From positions 1 through 64,000 of the forward strand of contig NZ_BJWH01000023.1 in assembly GCF_007990265.1 (NCBI RefSeq): 64,000 bases of DNA, in the 5' to 3' direction. Below, one piece after another: positions 1 through 7,474 of this stretch. A program made the position numbers and the translations under genes. Source of the stretch: Cellulomonas terrae (GTDB lineage: Bacteria > Actinomycetota > Actinomycetes > Actinomycetales > Cellulomonadaceae). Under the pieces are notes generated by a model. That model saw only the letters and a program-made list of their open reading frames with translations. It was not told the DNA's origin and did no database searches. Each line of letters opens with the position of its first letter. Positions within the stretch are counted from its first letter, which is position 1.

Positions 1-497
1 AGCCGGAAGGCTCGCCCGAGACTGCGGCGTCGTCGGGAGAGTCGGCACCCGAGTCGACACCGACGACCGAGGAAAGCTCCACCGCCGAAGCGACACCGAC
101 CGTCGTGGCGCCCGTCGACGCCGGTGCGGCAGCGGAGGCCTTGAGAGCAGCCAACCCGAACATCGCAGCGGTCACCGTGTACGACGAGACGAACGACCCC
201 AACAACCTGATCGGCCGTCCCGGCCAATACACCTCCGCCGCACAGATCACAGACGGCCGTGCTGCCGGCGGCGAGGGAATCGACGCCGGTGCGGTGGTAG
301 AGGTCTTTGCCACCCCGCAGGAGGCTCAGGCCCGGTCGACCTACATCCAAGAGACCCTCGCTGAGCTCGGTCCGGCGTTCGGGACCGAGTGGCATCACCT
401 GCAGGGCACGCACCTGTTGCGAGTCAGCGGCACGCTCGTCCCGTCGGCGAACGAGGAGTACGCCGTGGCATGGAATGCGTTGTTGCCCGCGCCGTGA
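1..497 (+). CDS. C-terminal part of a secreted or surface protein (partial)
   Basis: The reading frame is open from the first base and ends in TGA, so the N-terminus lies outside the window. The visible start is a Ser/Thr/Pro/Glu-rich linker of about 35 residues, typical of an exported actinobacterial protein. A compact domain of about 125 residues follows, with the run DPNNLIGRPGQYTSAA and later EVFATPQEAQARSTYIQ. Similar C-terminal domains occur in actinobacterial lipoproteins of unknown function; this comparison is from memory. It lies just outside the left border of the tRNA-Leu island and so belongs to the original chromosome. No function can be assigned. Confidence 0.7.
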   Translation, partial: PEGSPETAASSGESAPESTPTTEESSTAEATPTVVAPVDAGAAAEALRAANPNIAAVTVYDETNDPNNLIGRPGQYTSAAQITDGRAAGGEGIDAGAVVEVFATPQEAQARSTYIQETLAELGPAFGTEWHHLQGTHLLRVSGTLVPSANEEYAVAWNALLPAP

Positions 498-572
498 GCA
501 GTGTTCGCCGCGCACAGCATCGAGTCCGACGCGAGGACCTCGAGACGAATCCAGGCGTCCCAGGAACGACAG

Positions 573-604
573 AACTCCCGGTCAGATCGCTCTGACCGGG
601 AGTT
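573..604 (-). terminator. Hairpin terminator, probably the original tRNA-Leu terminator
   Basis: A perfect 14-bp stem (AACTCCCGGTCAGA and its complement) closes a TCGC loop. It lies just beyond the remnant of the tRNA-Leu 3' end. An almost identical hairpin sits at the same relative place beyond the intact tRNA at the other end of the island. The simplest reading is that this was the tRNA's terminator before the island inserted. Confidence 0.7.
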
Positions 605-637
605 CCGGTACTGCCCAGGCGGTTCCTTGGAGAACCA

Positions 638-667
638 CCCACTGTGCGCGAGGGGGGATTTGAACCC
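638..667 (-). repeat. attL: direct repeat of the tRNA-Leu 3' end
   Basis: This 30-base segment is identical to one at the intact tRNA-Leu gene near 23.4 kb. It contains the last 23 bases of the tRNA (acceptor strand and most of the T arm) plus a few bases beyond. A partial tRNA end repeated at the far side of a block of accessory genes is the classic mark of integration by a tyrosine recombinase into a tRNA gene. No tRNA body is attached to this copy. Confidence 0.9.
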
Positions 668-907
668 ACATTCGTGGGAGATCTCCCAGAGTCGGGTTCT
701 GCCGTCCACGACGACGCCCAAGGCTGGTCGCTGCCGACGTTCAGGTACCCGCGCCTCTTCACCACCGCCGGATCGTACGATCCGGCTCGGCGCGATCAGT
801 ATCGGCCCATGTCGTACCCAGGGCATCGACACCTGGTCTCCACCTGCGCAACAATCACGCCGTTCCGCCCGCGAGCGGTCAGTGCACGACGACGGGGGTC
901 AATCGGA

Positions 908-1693
908 GTGTCCGGCGCGCGAAAGGAACCACCGCCCCTCAGCCCTGCCACCGTCTCCGCGACTGTTCGTGGATCCTGCGCGATCGGTGGGCTCTGCCTC
1001 ATCGTGATCGGGTGCGTCGGAATCTTTGTCTCCGACAACGGAACTGGCACGGCAGCGGCACTTGCCGCAGGAACCGCGCTGCTGCTCGTGGGCGTCCTCG
1101 CGGACCGAATCACAACGCTCGAAGCAGGCGGCGTTAAGGTCCAGCTCGGCCAGGTCGCCGGCAAGCTCGAAGCAGCTGAGCTTGCCGACCAGTCTGGGGA
1201 TCACGAGCTCGCCGCGCGTCTGCGCCACGAGGCAGTGGAACTGATCACGGGCAACGCCGCTCAGACGGCGCAGTTCAGCCAGACACGGCAGGCTCCTTCC
1301 GGCTGGCGACGAACCGCGGAGCTCGAGCGCCAGATGCACCGATGGGCCGACGAAGCCCGAACCATGTCGCCAACGCGTGCATCGCTTGAGGGCGTGTTCG
1401 CAGATGGCTCCGAGGCGAACCGAGCGATGGCGCTGGCCATGATGACCGGTGCACCCTCGGCGGCGAGCTACACGACTGCCATCGACGCCATCACGGCTCC
1501 AAGGTCGGCCTTCGAGCAGTACCACGGCCTCGTAGTCGCTCGTCTCCTCGCGTCGCGAAACCCGACCGCGGATGAGACCCAAAGGCTTCGTGAGGTCGTC
1601 CAAGTAGCACTGCAGTCGGGTGCCCTTGGAGCGCCCAACTCGGACCGCGTCACCCTGGCGAAGCGCATCCTCGAGCTGACGCCGAACGAGTAG
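908..1693 (+). CDS. Hypothetical protein with two membrane segments near the N-terminus
   Basis: From the GTG start the protein is about 261 residues. Two hydrophobic stretches at roughly residues 20-37 and 43-60 (GGLCLIVIGCVGIFVS and AAALAAGTALLLVGVLA) suggest a membrane hairpin. A soluble, Ala- and Arg-rich helical domain follows, probably cytoplasmic. A GGGGG stretch about 11 bases upstream supports this start; the frame continues upstream to an ATG at 809, but that extension is Arg/His-rich and unconvincing. It is the first cargo gene after the left attachment site and lies upstream of the HEPN-like gene in the same direction. No family was recognised. Confidence 0.55.
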   Translation: MSGARKEPPPLSPATVSATVRGSCAIGGLCLIVIGCVGIFVSDNGTGTAAALAAGTALLLVGVLADRITTLEAGGVKVQLGQVAGKLEAAELADQSGDHELAARLRHEAVELITGNAAQTAQFSQTRQAPSGWRRTAELERQMHRWADEARTMSPTRASLEGVFADGSEANRAMALAMMTGAPSAASYTTAIDAITAPRSAFEQYHGLVVARLLASRNPTADETQRLREVVQVALQSGALGAPNSDRVTLAKRILELTPNE

Positions 1694-1795
1694 CGGCCCG
1701 CAGCGATTGCGCTCCTAAGAGCCCGAGGAGTGCGGCGTCAAGACTGCTTCGCGGAGTGCCGATGCAGTGAGCACCGTTCTTGAAGGGACGCCGCC

Positions 1796-3238
1796 GTGAG
1801 CGATCGGGTGCCACTGCCACGCACCATCGAGCAAGCAGAGGGCCGTGCCGCATTCCTAGTGCTCCTCGAGCTCGTCGGGCGCGAGGTGAGCAGCCTCTGC
1901 CAACCCATGCTCGCTGACGAATACGGGCAGGAGTGGCCGCTGACTCTGCAACGCATCTATCTGCCATCGGCGCGGCACGCATCCCCCATCGACCTGTCAC
2001 TGCTCCTGAAGGAAGTTCTGCGCCAGCCGGGCAGGTCCGGCATCCCGAAAGGGGTGTGCCGCAGCGCATTGAGCCGCGACGCCGAGTGGCTTGACACAGC
2101 CCGCCGCGTCCTCCGACTTCGTCACGAGGTCGCGCACCCGGACGACCAGGCGGCCGGCTGGGCGGTGCGAGGAGCAAGGGACCTGGTTGCATTGACGAGC
2201 GAAGTCGGGTTGGAGTGCGCGCCCGACTGCGGTGCACTCCTCACACGTCTCCTCGCCCTTCGCGAGGGCACATGGAAGGCAGTCCAGGAGGAACCTCCTG
2301 AGCTCGTCGCGTTGCGGGTGCTCGCTGAGGACGACCTGGCCAGGATTCAGCAGCTCGAGGCCGACATGCTGTCCAAGGATGAGCGCATTGCCGAACTCGA
2401 GCGCGTCGTAGAGACCAGCGCGCAAACGCCGACACCCACTTCTGCCGACGAGGTAGTGGAGCCTGCTACCGCACCTGCGCGCAGTCCTCACCGGCCGTCC
2501 GCCGCACCCAGGACATCCCGGCCGCGCACGCGGACTACGTCTCCACCGGTGCGCGCCTCGGCTGCCGTCACGGTGCCTGGCGCGATTGTCGCCGCACGTC
2601 TCACTGAGACTCCCGAGGCGCACGACACTCGCTGGGATGCAGCCCTGCGGCGGCTCGGAGATCGTGCGGTCGCCACCTCCGCACCACTACCCGCATCGGG
2701 ACAGCCGTGGCCGTTCGCGCTCGGCAAGCAGCGTTGGGTGCTGTCTGCGGCGCGACGACGCATGACTCGCAACGCCGACAAGGCGACCCTCGAGAGCTTG
2801 GTCGGTCAGGCCGCAGCCGACGAGCTCGTCGAGGAGTTCCTGGCAATCCGCCCCGTCGGCGGCAAGGTGTTCGTTGACGAGGACCTCGACGCGGTCGCTT
2901 GGCTCAGCGGGACGTGGGTGTACCTCGGACGCCTGCGCGATTCGGCCCAGCCCAGCGTTGTCGCGCCTGGCACCGTCATCCCGGGGCCTCCGCAGGGTCG
3001 CAAGTACAAGATGACCTTGGACGGCACGATCACGTCGGCCGCCGGCGGCCCCACCCTCCAGTCTAAGATCGGCTCACGGGCAGAGGGGGTCGCGGATCGT
3101 GTACGCACAATCAAGCCCTCCGGCGGCCGCGTGTGGGTCGACCGCGCGACGCGTCTGATGACTGCCGTAGTCGGTGGGCGGACCGTGGTTGTCACAACAC
3201 TCGAGCCGCAGGATTGGTTCGCTTGGCTGGTCGCCTGA
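1796..3238 (+). CDS. HEPN-like (Swt1-type) protein with C-terminal repeats
   Basis: The protein has 480 residues and a GTG start behind a GAAGGGA ribosome site. The first 150 residues are helical and contain RHEVAH (Arg109 to His114), which fits the R-x4-H motif of HEPN ribonuclease folds, especially those called Swt1-family. A short coiled coil follows at about residues 175-205, then a Pro/Ser/Thr/Arg linker to about residue 255. The C-terminal half holds two similar units (GGKVFVDEDLD and GGRVWVDRATR, each followed by a hydrophobic strand). HEPN proteins in islands often act as RNases in abortive infection. The motif and repeats are seen; a defence role is inferred from the family and the island setting. 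Confidence 0.6.
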   Translation: MSDRVPLPRTIEQAEGRAAFLVLLELVGREVSSLCQPMLADEYGQEWPLTLQRIYLPSARHASPIDLSLLLKEVLRQPGRSGIPKGVCRSALSRDAEWLDTARRVLRLRHEVAHPDDQAAGWAVRGARDLVALTSEVGLECAPDCGALLTRLLALREGTWKAVQEEPPELVALRVLAEDDLARIQQLEADMLSKDERIAELERVVETSAQTPTPTSADEVVEPATAPARSPHRPSAAPRTSRPRTRTTSPPVRASAAVTVPGAIVAARLTETPEAHDTRWDAALRRLGDRAVATSAPLPASGQPWPFALGKQRWVLSAARRRMTRNADKATLESLVGQAAADELVEEFLAIRPVGGKVFVDEDLDAVAWLSGTWVYLGRLRDSAQPSVVAPGTVIPGPPQGRKYKMTLDGTITSAAGGPTLQSKIGSRAEGVADRVRTIKPSGGRVWVDRATRLMTAVVGGRTVVVTTLEPQDWFAWLVA

Positions 3239-3436
3239 CCGCACCACCCTGCATTTCCCTACCCGCCAGCGCCGACGCGGCGTTCTACTTCGCGTTCGAG
3301 CGACGCGCACACGGTCCCGGATCACGCAGCCAGTGGCACGATGTATGTAGTTGTTGCGTACCCGAGCTAACTGAATTGCGTCGTGGGTGCGAGCGAGAAC
3401 CTGCGCCGAGCACACCGGGGAAGGGACGGGGATGAC

Positions 3437-3853
3437 GTGGCCAGCGGTAGCCAGCCCATCGCAAGCTTCGGCGCCTACGGCATCGTGCGTGAGCGCTCAC
3501 GTGGAGAACTGGCCGCGTTTGCCGCCAAGGTCTCATCCGACATCGGCCAGAACGCCCCACGGTTGGCGGCTGCTCGGTTGCGCGCCGGTGCAAGGGTGGC
3601 ACGGGTCCGCTATGACCTCCTTATTGCGGGAGCGGACCTTCGCCTGACCGACAAGGACGTCGTGGACCTGGACGCCTATGAGGCGCTGCAGACTTCAGGT
3701 GGCGCACGTCCTCATCACGACAAGAAGGGGCGACGCATCGACGATTCCGCTCCGGGGGTTCTGATCGGACGTGCGAATCTTCGCGAGGCACCTCACCCCT
3801 TTCCCCCGCCCAAGATCGTGCGGGGTGGGCTTCCGGGTTCTGGGCGCCGCTGA
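3437..3853 (+). CDS. Hypothetical protein
   Basis: A GTG start preceded by AAGGGACGGGG gives about 138 residues. The first two thirds look protein-like (helical, Ala-rich, with RVRYDLLIAGADLRLTDKDVVDLDAYEALQ), while the last 40 residues are Pro/Gly-rich and may be disordered. It lies 200 bases after the HEPN-like gene on the same strand and may share its transcript. No family was recognised and no catalytic motif is visible. Confidence 0.4.
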   Translation: MASGSQPIASFGAYGIVRERSRGELAAFAAKVSSDIGQNAPRLAAARLRAGARVARVRYDLLIAGADLRLTDKDVVDLDAYEALQTSGGARPHHDKKGRRIDDSAPGVLIGRANLREAPHPFPPPKIVRGGLPGSGRR

Positions 3854-4016
3854 TACCTTTCGGCGGTTCACCGCGAGGGCAAACCCTCAGAGGTCCTTTC
3901 GTGGAAACTTGCGCGTCGGTCTCCGCTACCGCGAGCAGATGCAACTGCTCCGTCGGGCGGCTCCGATCGTGCGGAAGTTCCACTGCCTCGCCGAGACTCT
4001 GCCAGACCTCCCGCTA

Positions 4017-4289
4017 TCAGTTCGTCGCTTCGGGGAACCGCTGCCCCCGCGACACCGCCAATGTCCCGCGAGTGCTGGACGCGACCTCGTCGGTGCCGGA
4101 GCCGTGCCGCTCGAAGTCGTCGTGATCAGGTACCAGGAGCTGACGGACGTCGTGGGCTCCGATGGTTATGTGCGTGGCCCAAACGTTCGCTGTCGAGTAC
4201 GACACGACGCCTCCCAGCTCATCCCAAGCAGGTTCGGGACTGACCTGCGTCGATGCAACGAGTCTGGCCGATCGCCGCGAGCCGTCCAA
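4017..4289 (-). CDS. Small hypothetical protein, doubtful
   Basis: This 90-residue frame has a protein-like middle (GGVVSYSTANVWATHITIGAH and RQLLVPDHDDFERHGSG), unlike the Arg-rich opposite-strand frame. It lies about 60 bases downstream of the AbrB-like gene in the same direction. The start is uncertain and no ribosome site stands out. The rest of 3854-4349 shows no other convincing gene. It could be a remnant of a larger decayed gene. Confidence 0.25.
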   Translation of the reverse strand: MDGSRRSARLVASTQVSPEPAWDELGGVVSYSTANVWATHITIGAHDVRQLLVPDHDDFERHGSGTDEVASSTRGTLAVSRGQRFPEATN

Positions 4290-4349
4290 GGACCGTGCCC
4301 ACCGGTCATGGAAGTAGGACTGGGTTCAGCAGCCGTTGGCGAACGCGCA

Positions 4350-5024
4350 TCACGACTCGGCAGAGGGAAGAACACATCTTGTTGGCCTGGCACTTGCCGG
4401 GAACAACCCGACCAGCGTTGGGCTCGGAGCCTCCATAGCCGAGCACATCAATGTCGTACCCGCTGGTTGGCGAGAGCCGACGACGGGCTGCCAGGCTGCC
4501 TTCACACCGCGCCGCTTTGCCGGCGTGACAAGCTCCACCGCCGCTGGGGTGACCTCGAACGCTCCCGTGACGACCTGGGCGATGTCTGCACCCCCAGCGA
4601 GCACGATCTGCCCGTCTCCGGCCGTCACCGCGACCACAGCGTCACCGACGGTTACGTCCAGGCGTCCACGGGCAGCAGCCGGCAATGTCAGCCGACCTGC
4701 GACGTATCGCGACGCGACCTCGAGCGGGCTGGTCGGCAACCCGACGCTGACGTATACACGGCCCGGTTCGACGCGGAGGACGACTGCAACGTCGTCTGCC
4801 CAGCCGAGCGCCGGAGCCAACTTCGTGATCGAGAGCCGGTTCTGTGCGTCAAGTACGCAACAGACCAGACCCCGCTCGACGCCATCTCGCTCGGCCCACG
4901 GGGACGACTCCTGACCTGCGGTGTGCCAGAAATGCTCGGGGTCGGCGACGGGAGCGGCGCCGGTGCCGCGGATCGCGCGCAGGCGCGTCCGGATGCTGTG
5001 GTGGGTGACAAGTCCGTGAACCAT
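4350..5024 (-). CDS. Protein with an AbrB/MazE-like swapped-hairpin segment
   Basis: From the ATG the protein has about 224 residues; an open frame runs upstream to 5297, so the start is uncertain. Near the middle, LPAAARGRLDVTVGDAVVAVTA followed by a QIVLAGG strand resembles the looped-hairpin DNA-binding fold of AbrB/SpoVT/MazE proteins. The stretch before it (LDAQNRLSITKLAPALGW and RVYVSVGLP) may be a first, degenerate copy. The last 70 residues are low-complexity and could be out of frame. AbrB-like proteins are commonly antitoxins or transition regulators, but no toxin partner is adjacent. A role in regulating island genes is inference. Confidence 0.4.
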   Translation of the reverse strand: MVHGLVTHHSIRTRLRAIRGTGAAPVADPEHFWHTAGQESSPWAERDGVERGLVCCVLDAQNRLSITKLAPALGWADDVAVVLRVEPGRVYVSVGLPTSPLEVASRYVAGRLTLPAAARGRLDVTVGDAVVAVTAGDGQIVLAGGADIAQVVTGAFEVTPAAVELVTPAKRRGVKAAWQPVVGSRQPAGTTLMCSAMEAPSPTLVGLFPASARPTRCVLPSAES

Positions 5025-5174
5025 GTCCGGATTGGTTCCCGGTAGACCGAGTTCGACAATCGCCCCGTCAGTCTCCGACCCATGGCTCACGACGTGGGAT
5101 GGCTGCGCTTGGCCGCCGCCCCCGGACTGTGAGGAGTGCGGAGCTACCGACTCGGCATCCTCGGGGGAACGACA

Positions 5175-5206
5175 GAGAGTCGGGAACCCTTGGGTCCCCG
5201 ACTCTC
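5175..5206. terminator. Perfect 10-bp hairpin
   Basis: GAGAGTCGGG and its exact complement enclose a 12-base loop. It lies in a 460-base stretch (5025-5488) between the RES toxin gene and the AbrB-like gene, both on the minus strand, so it could end the toxin-antitoxin transcript. There is no clear T-run on either side. Nothing else was seen in this interval. Confidence 0.45.
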
Positions 5207-5488
5207 GGTCTCCCTGGGAAATCTCCCAAGGATCTGTGGGTAGTTGCAGAAACTCGCTGACCTCGCGCAGAACTGCAGCTTCGCGAGACCGAGGCACACC
5301 CTGAGCGACGTCTCAGGCACACCTTGCGAGGGCGTCGACACGCGTGCTCCTCGAAGGATGGCAAAGGGGCCCGGTTACAGGAGCCTGACCGGGACATGCC
5401 CTCTGTGGTTCCGAACCCCACAAACGTCGACGAACGATCGCGACGATCGCGTTGCCGACCCCCTTGCGGGTTAGGCTTCGAGAGATAC

Positions 5489-6256
5489 TCAGGCGATCTG
5501 CAGGCGGTACGCCTTCGCGACGGTCTGCAGGTCCTCGTCGTGGGCGCTGATCAGCCGGGCCGGGTACTCAGTCGGGTAGATCGTGGCGTTCGGGCGCAGC
5601 CACAGGGCGTAGTTGCGGCCCCACCCGCGCTTGGACTCCCACGTGACCCCCAGCGGGTGTGCGCGTCCGTCCAGCTCCAGGCCATAGAGCACATCGGCGA
5701 TCGCGGTTGTCAGCTCCCGATCCTCGCCAAGGAGGTGCGCCGTCGTCAGCCCGCTCTCAGGCACGCCGTACCGCGTCAGTCGGGTGCCCATCTTCTGCTC
5801 CAGGACAGCGATGGACCGGCCAGCGAGGATGTCGATGAACTCCCCCTGAGGGAGCTCGACCGGCCAGAGGCGTCGGTCGGCCCGCCACTGCGCCCAGTCC
5901 TCCTCGGGGACGTCGTCAATCTCATCGGCGCCCATGAAGTTGGCGTCGGCGCTGGGCGCGGGGAGGCGCTTGTAGGCACCCAGCGCTTCGGCGTATGCCG
6001 TCTGCGGGGTCTCACCGAAGTACGCCGTGCGGCCCTCGACGTCGAACCTGCTCCAGCACCGCCGAGGGTAGGGCGCGTTGTGGTGGGCGAGCAGCGAGTA
6101 GACGGGGAGTCGGTCAGGCGGGTTCAGCGGGCCGTGCTTGAACCGTGCGACCCGCCAGACCACTCGGGCCGCAGGCCGCATGAGCGCCAGAGTTGTCGCT
6201 CTGTCGATGCGCCTGCTGTCGTCCCCGGTCATTGAGTCAGCCCGTCCAGTCGTCAT
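5489..6256 (-). CDS. RES-domain toxin
   Basis: The 255-residue product contains the RES fold: VVWRVARFKHGPLN near residue 33, then WSRFDVEGRTAYFGETPQTA with the conserved Arg-Phe, Arg, Tyr and Glu positions. RES toxins are ADP-ribosyl-type enzymes that degrade or use NAD+ and stop growth when free of antitoxin. The ATG overlaps the end of the upstream Xre-type antitoxin gene by 20 bases, so translation is probably coupled. A second ATG eight codons in could also be the start. The order antitoxin then toxin is standard for RES-Xre modules. The family call is strong; NAD+ as substrate is known for the family, not shown here. Confidence 0.85.
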   Translation of the reverse strand: MTTGRADSMTGDDSRRIDRATTLALMRPAARVVWRVARFKHGPLNPPDRLPVYSLLAHHNAPYPRRCWSRFDVEGRTAYFGETPQTAYAEALGAYKRLPAPSADANFMGADEIDDVPEEDWAQWRADRRLWPVELPQGEFIDILAGRSIAVLEQKMGTRLTRYGVPESGLTTAHLLGEDRELTTAIADVLYGLELDGRAHPLGVTWESKRGWGRNYALWLRPNATIYPTEYPARLISAHDEDLQTVAKAYRLQIA

Positions 6257-6620
6257 TCACCTGTGCGTCGATCGCCCGGACGACTTCGACGTCTCGGTCC
6301 TCGCGGATCGCCGAGATCGGTGTGCTCTCTCCCAGAAGCGGGTTGCCCCCAAGGAACCAAGAGCGAGCGACGCCTGGGCCGTCATGTGCGGTGATTGCGG
6401 TTAGCGCTCGGTGCGCGAGTCGCAGCCGTCGCTCGACCGCGGCGTCCCGCACGACACGGGTTCCGGCGATCCACTCGCCGGGCGCCTTGCGATCCTTGAT
6501 GCCGGCTGCAGCAGCAACGAGCGTCGGTCCAAGTGTGTCGACGAGTTCACGGACGGCCTGGGGCAGGTCGACCTTGAGCGAGTCACGGTGATTCTGAGCA
6601 ATTGTGAAGTTGGTTGGCAT
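6237..6620 (-). CDS. Xre/MbcA/ParS-type antitoxin of the RES pair
   Basis: The ATG chosen is preceded by AGGAGG and gives about 127 residues. The N-terminal part is the helical DNA-binding region (RELVDTLGPTLVAAAAGIKDRKAPGEWI). The C-terminal part has the toxin-binding signature SWFLGGNPLLGESTPISAIR followed by a VVRAIDAQ helix, typical of the MbcA/ParS/Xre C-terminal domain. It should bind and neutralise the RES toxin encoded immediately downstream and repress their shared promoter. It is divergent from the AbiEi-like gene across a 257-base intergenic region. Confidence 0.82.
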   Translation of the reverse strand: MPTNFTIAQNHRDSLKVDLPQAVRELVDTLGPTLVAAAAGIKDRKAPGEWIAGTRVVRDAAVERRLRLAHRALTAITAHDGPGVARSWFLGGNPLLGESTPISAIREDRDVEVVRAIDAQVNDDWTG

Positions 6621-6848
6621 GAGGTGGCGGCCTCCTTGGCCTACTGCCGGTTCGGACCCAGCTTGCGCCTTGCTGCCGGATGGACCCGGCCGCTGGCTCC
6701 GGATCCGGCGTCCGACCACGCTAGCACTAACCACCCCTCAAAGCACCTGCAGCCACCCATGGACCACCCTTCGATCCCGCTCATCCACCCGGCGCTTAAG
6801 ACGCCGATACGATCCGGGCAACCACTCGTCCGGCCACGAGAACGTCAA

Positions 6849-6861
6849 TACTGCATCAGTA
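6849..6861. promoter_or_regulatory. Short palindrome upstream of the AbiEi-like gene
   Basis: TACTG and CAGTA flank CAT, ending 16 bases before the ATG of the AbiEi-like gene. AbiEi-type antitoxins repress their own promoters through inverted repeats, so this is a candidate operator. The arms are only five bases, so chance cannot be excluded. Confidence 0.3.
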
Positions 6862-6877
6862 ATGACATCCTTCTGAC

Positions 6878-7450
6878 ATGCGGACAGGGCGAACCGTGCT
6901 CGCTCGCGAGGCGCTGCGGGAGTTCGCGGAGGAGCAGAACGGCATGCTTACCCGGCGCCAGGCGGTGGAGGACCTGGGACTGAGCTCGGGTGCGGTCGAC
7001 AACCTCGTCGCGCGGGGTCGGCTGGATCGGGTCGCGCACGGGATCTACCGCTACCCGCACCTGCCGGGGATGGCGGATGAGCAGTACCAGGTCGCCTTGC
7101 TACGGACCGGGGACCCCGATGCTGCGCTCAGCCACGAGACGGCCCTGCAGCTGCACGAGCTCAGCGACGTGAACCCCGCCCGCTACCACGTGACCGTGCC
7201 GCAGCCCCTTCGAATCCGGCGCAGCGACAACGACCGGTACGTCGTGCACGTGCAACCGCTCACCGCCCGCCAGGTCACCTGGTGGCACCAGATGCGGATC
7301 GTGACGCCGGCGGCCGCGATCGAGCAGTGCCTGGTCTACGGGACGCCGACATATCTGCTGCGCCAAGCGATCGACCAGGGCCAGCGCATCGGATCGGTGC
7401 GAAACGACGACGCCACGCGACTCCGGGCTGCACTGGAGACACGGACATGA
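6878..7450 (+). CDS. AbiEi-like antitoxin/transcriptional regulator without its toxin
   Basis: The 190-residue protein begins with a winged-helix segment (NGMLTRRQAVEDLGLSSGAVDNLVARGRLDRVAHGIYRYP), the N-terminal hallmark of AbiEi-family antitoxins. The rest (DAALSHETALQLHELSDVNP onward) matches the AbiEi C-terminal domain. In complete type IV systems AbiEi overlaps the nucleotidyltransferase toxin gene AbiEii. Here an ATG sits right at the end of the gene, but the frame shows no nucleotidyltransferase and the large FtsK-like gene arrives from the other strand within 25 bases. The toxin therefore looks lost. An in-frame GTG at 6896 is an alternative start. Confidence 0.75.
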   Translation: MRTGRTVLAREALREFAEEQNGMLTRRQAVEDLGLSSGAVDNLVARGRLDRVAHGIYRYPHLPGMADEQYQVALLRTGDPDAALSHETALQLHELSDVNPARYHVTVPQPLRIRRSDNDRYVVHVQPLTARQVTWWHQMRIVTPAAAIEQCLVYGTPTYLLRQAIDQGQRIGSVRNDDATRLRAALETRT

Positions 7451-7474
7451 GTCGCCATCCCCGTCAGTGCAACG

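Noticed and set aside
573..604. Hairpin pair at the island borders as insertion-sequence ends
   Set aside because: They are internal hairpins beside tRNA 3' ends, not inverted relative to each other, and fit tRNA terminators.
3771..5045. Long plus-strand open frame of 424 codons
   Set aside because: Arg-rich composition with no domains, no ribosome site, and it lies opposite a more protein-like minus-strand frame.
5175..5206. Hairpin as the start of a CRISPR or repeat array
   Set aside because: Single copy with no spaced repeats nearby; no CRISPR array was found anywhere in the window.
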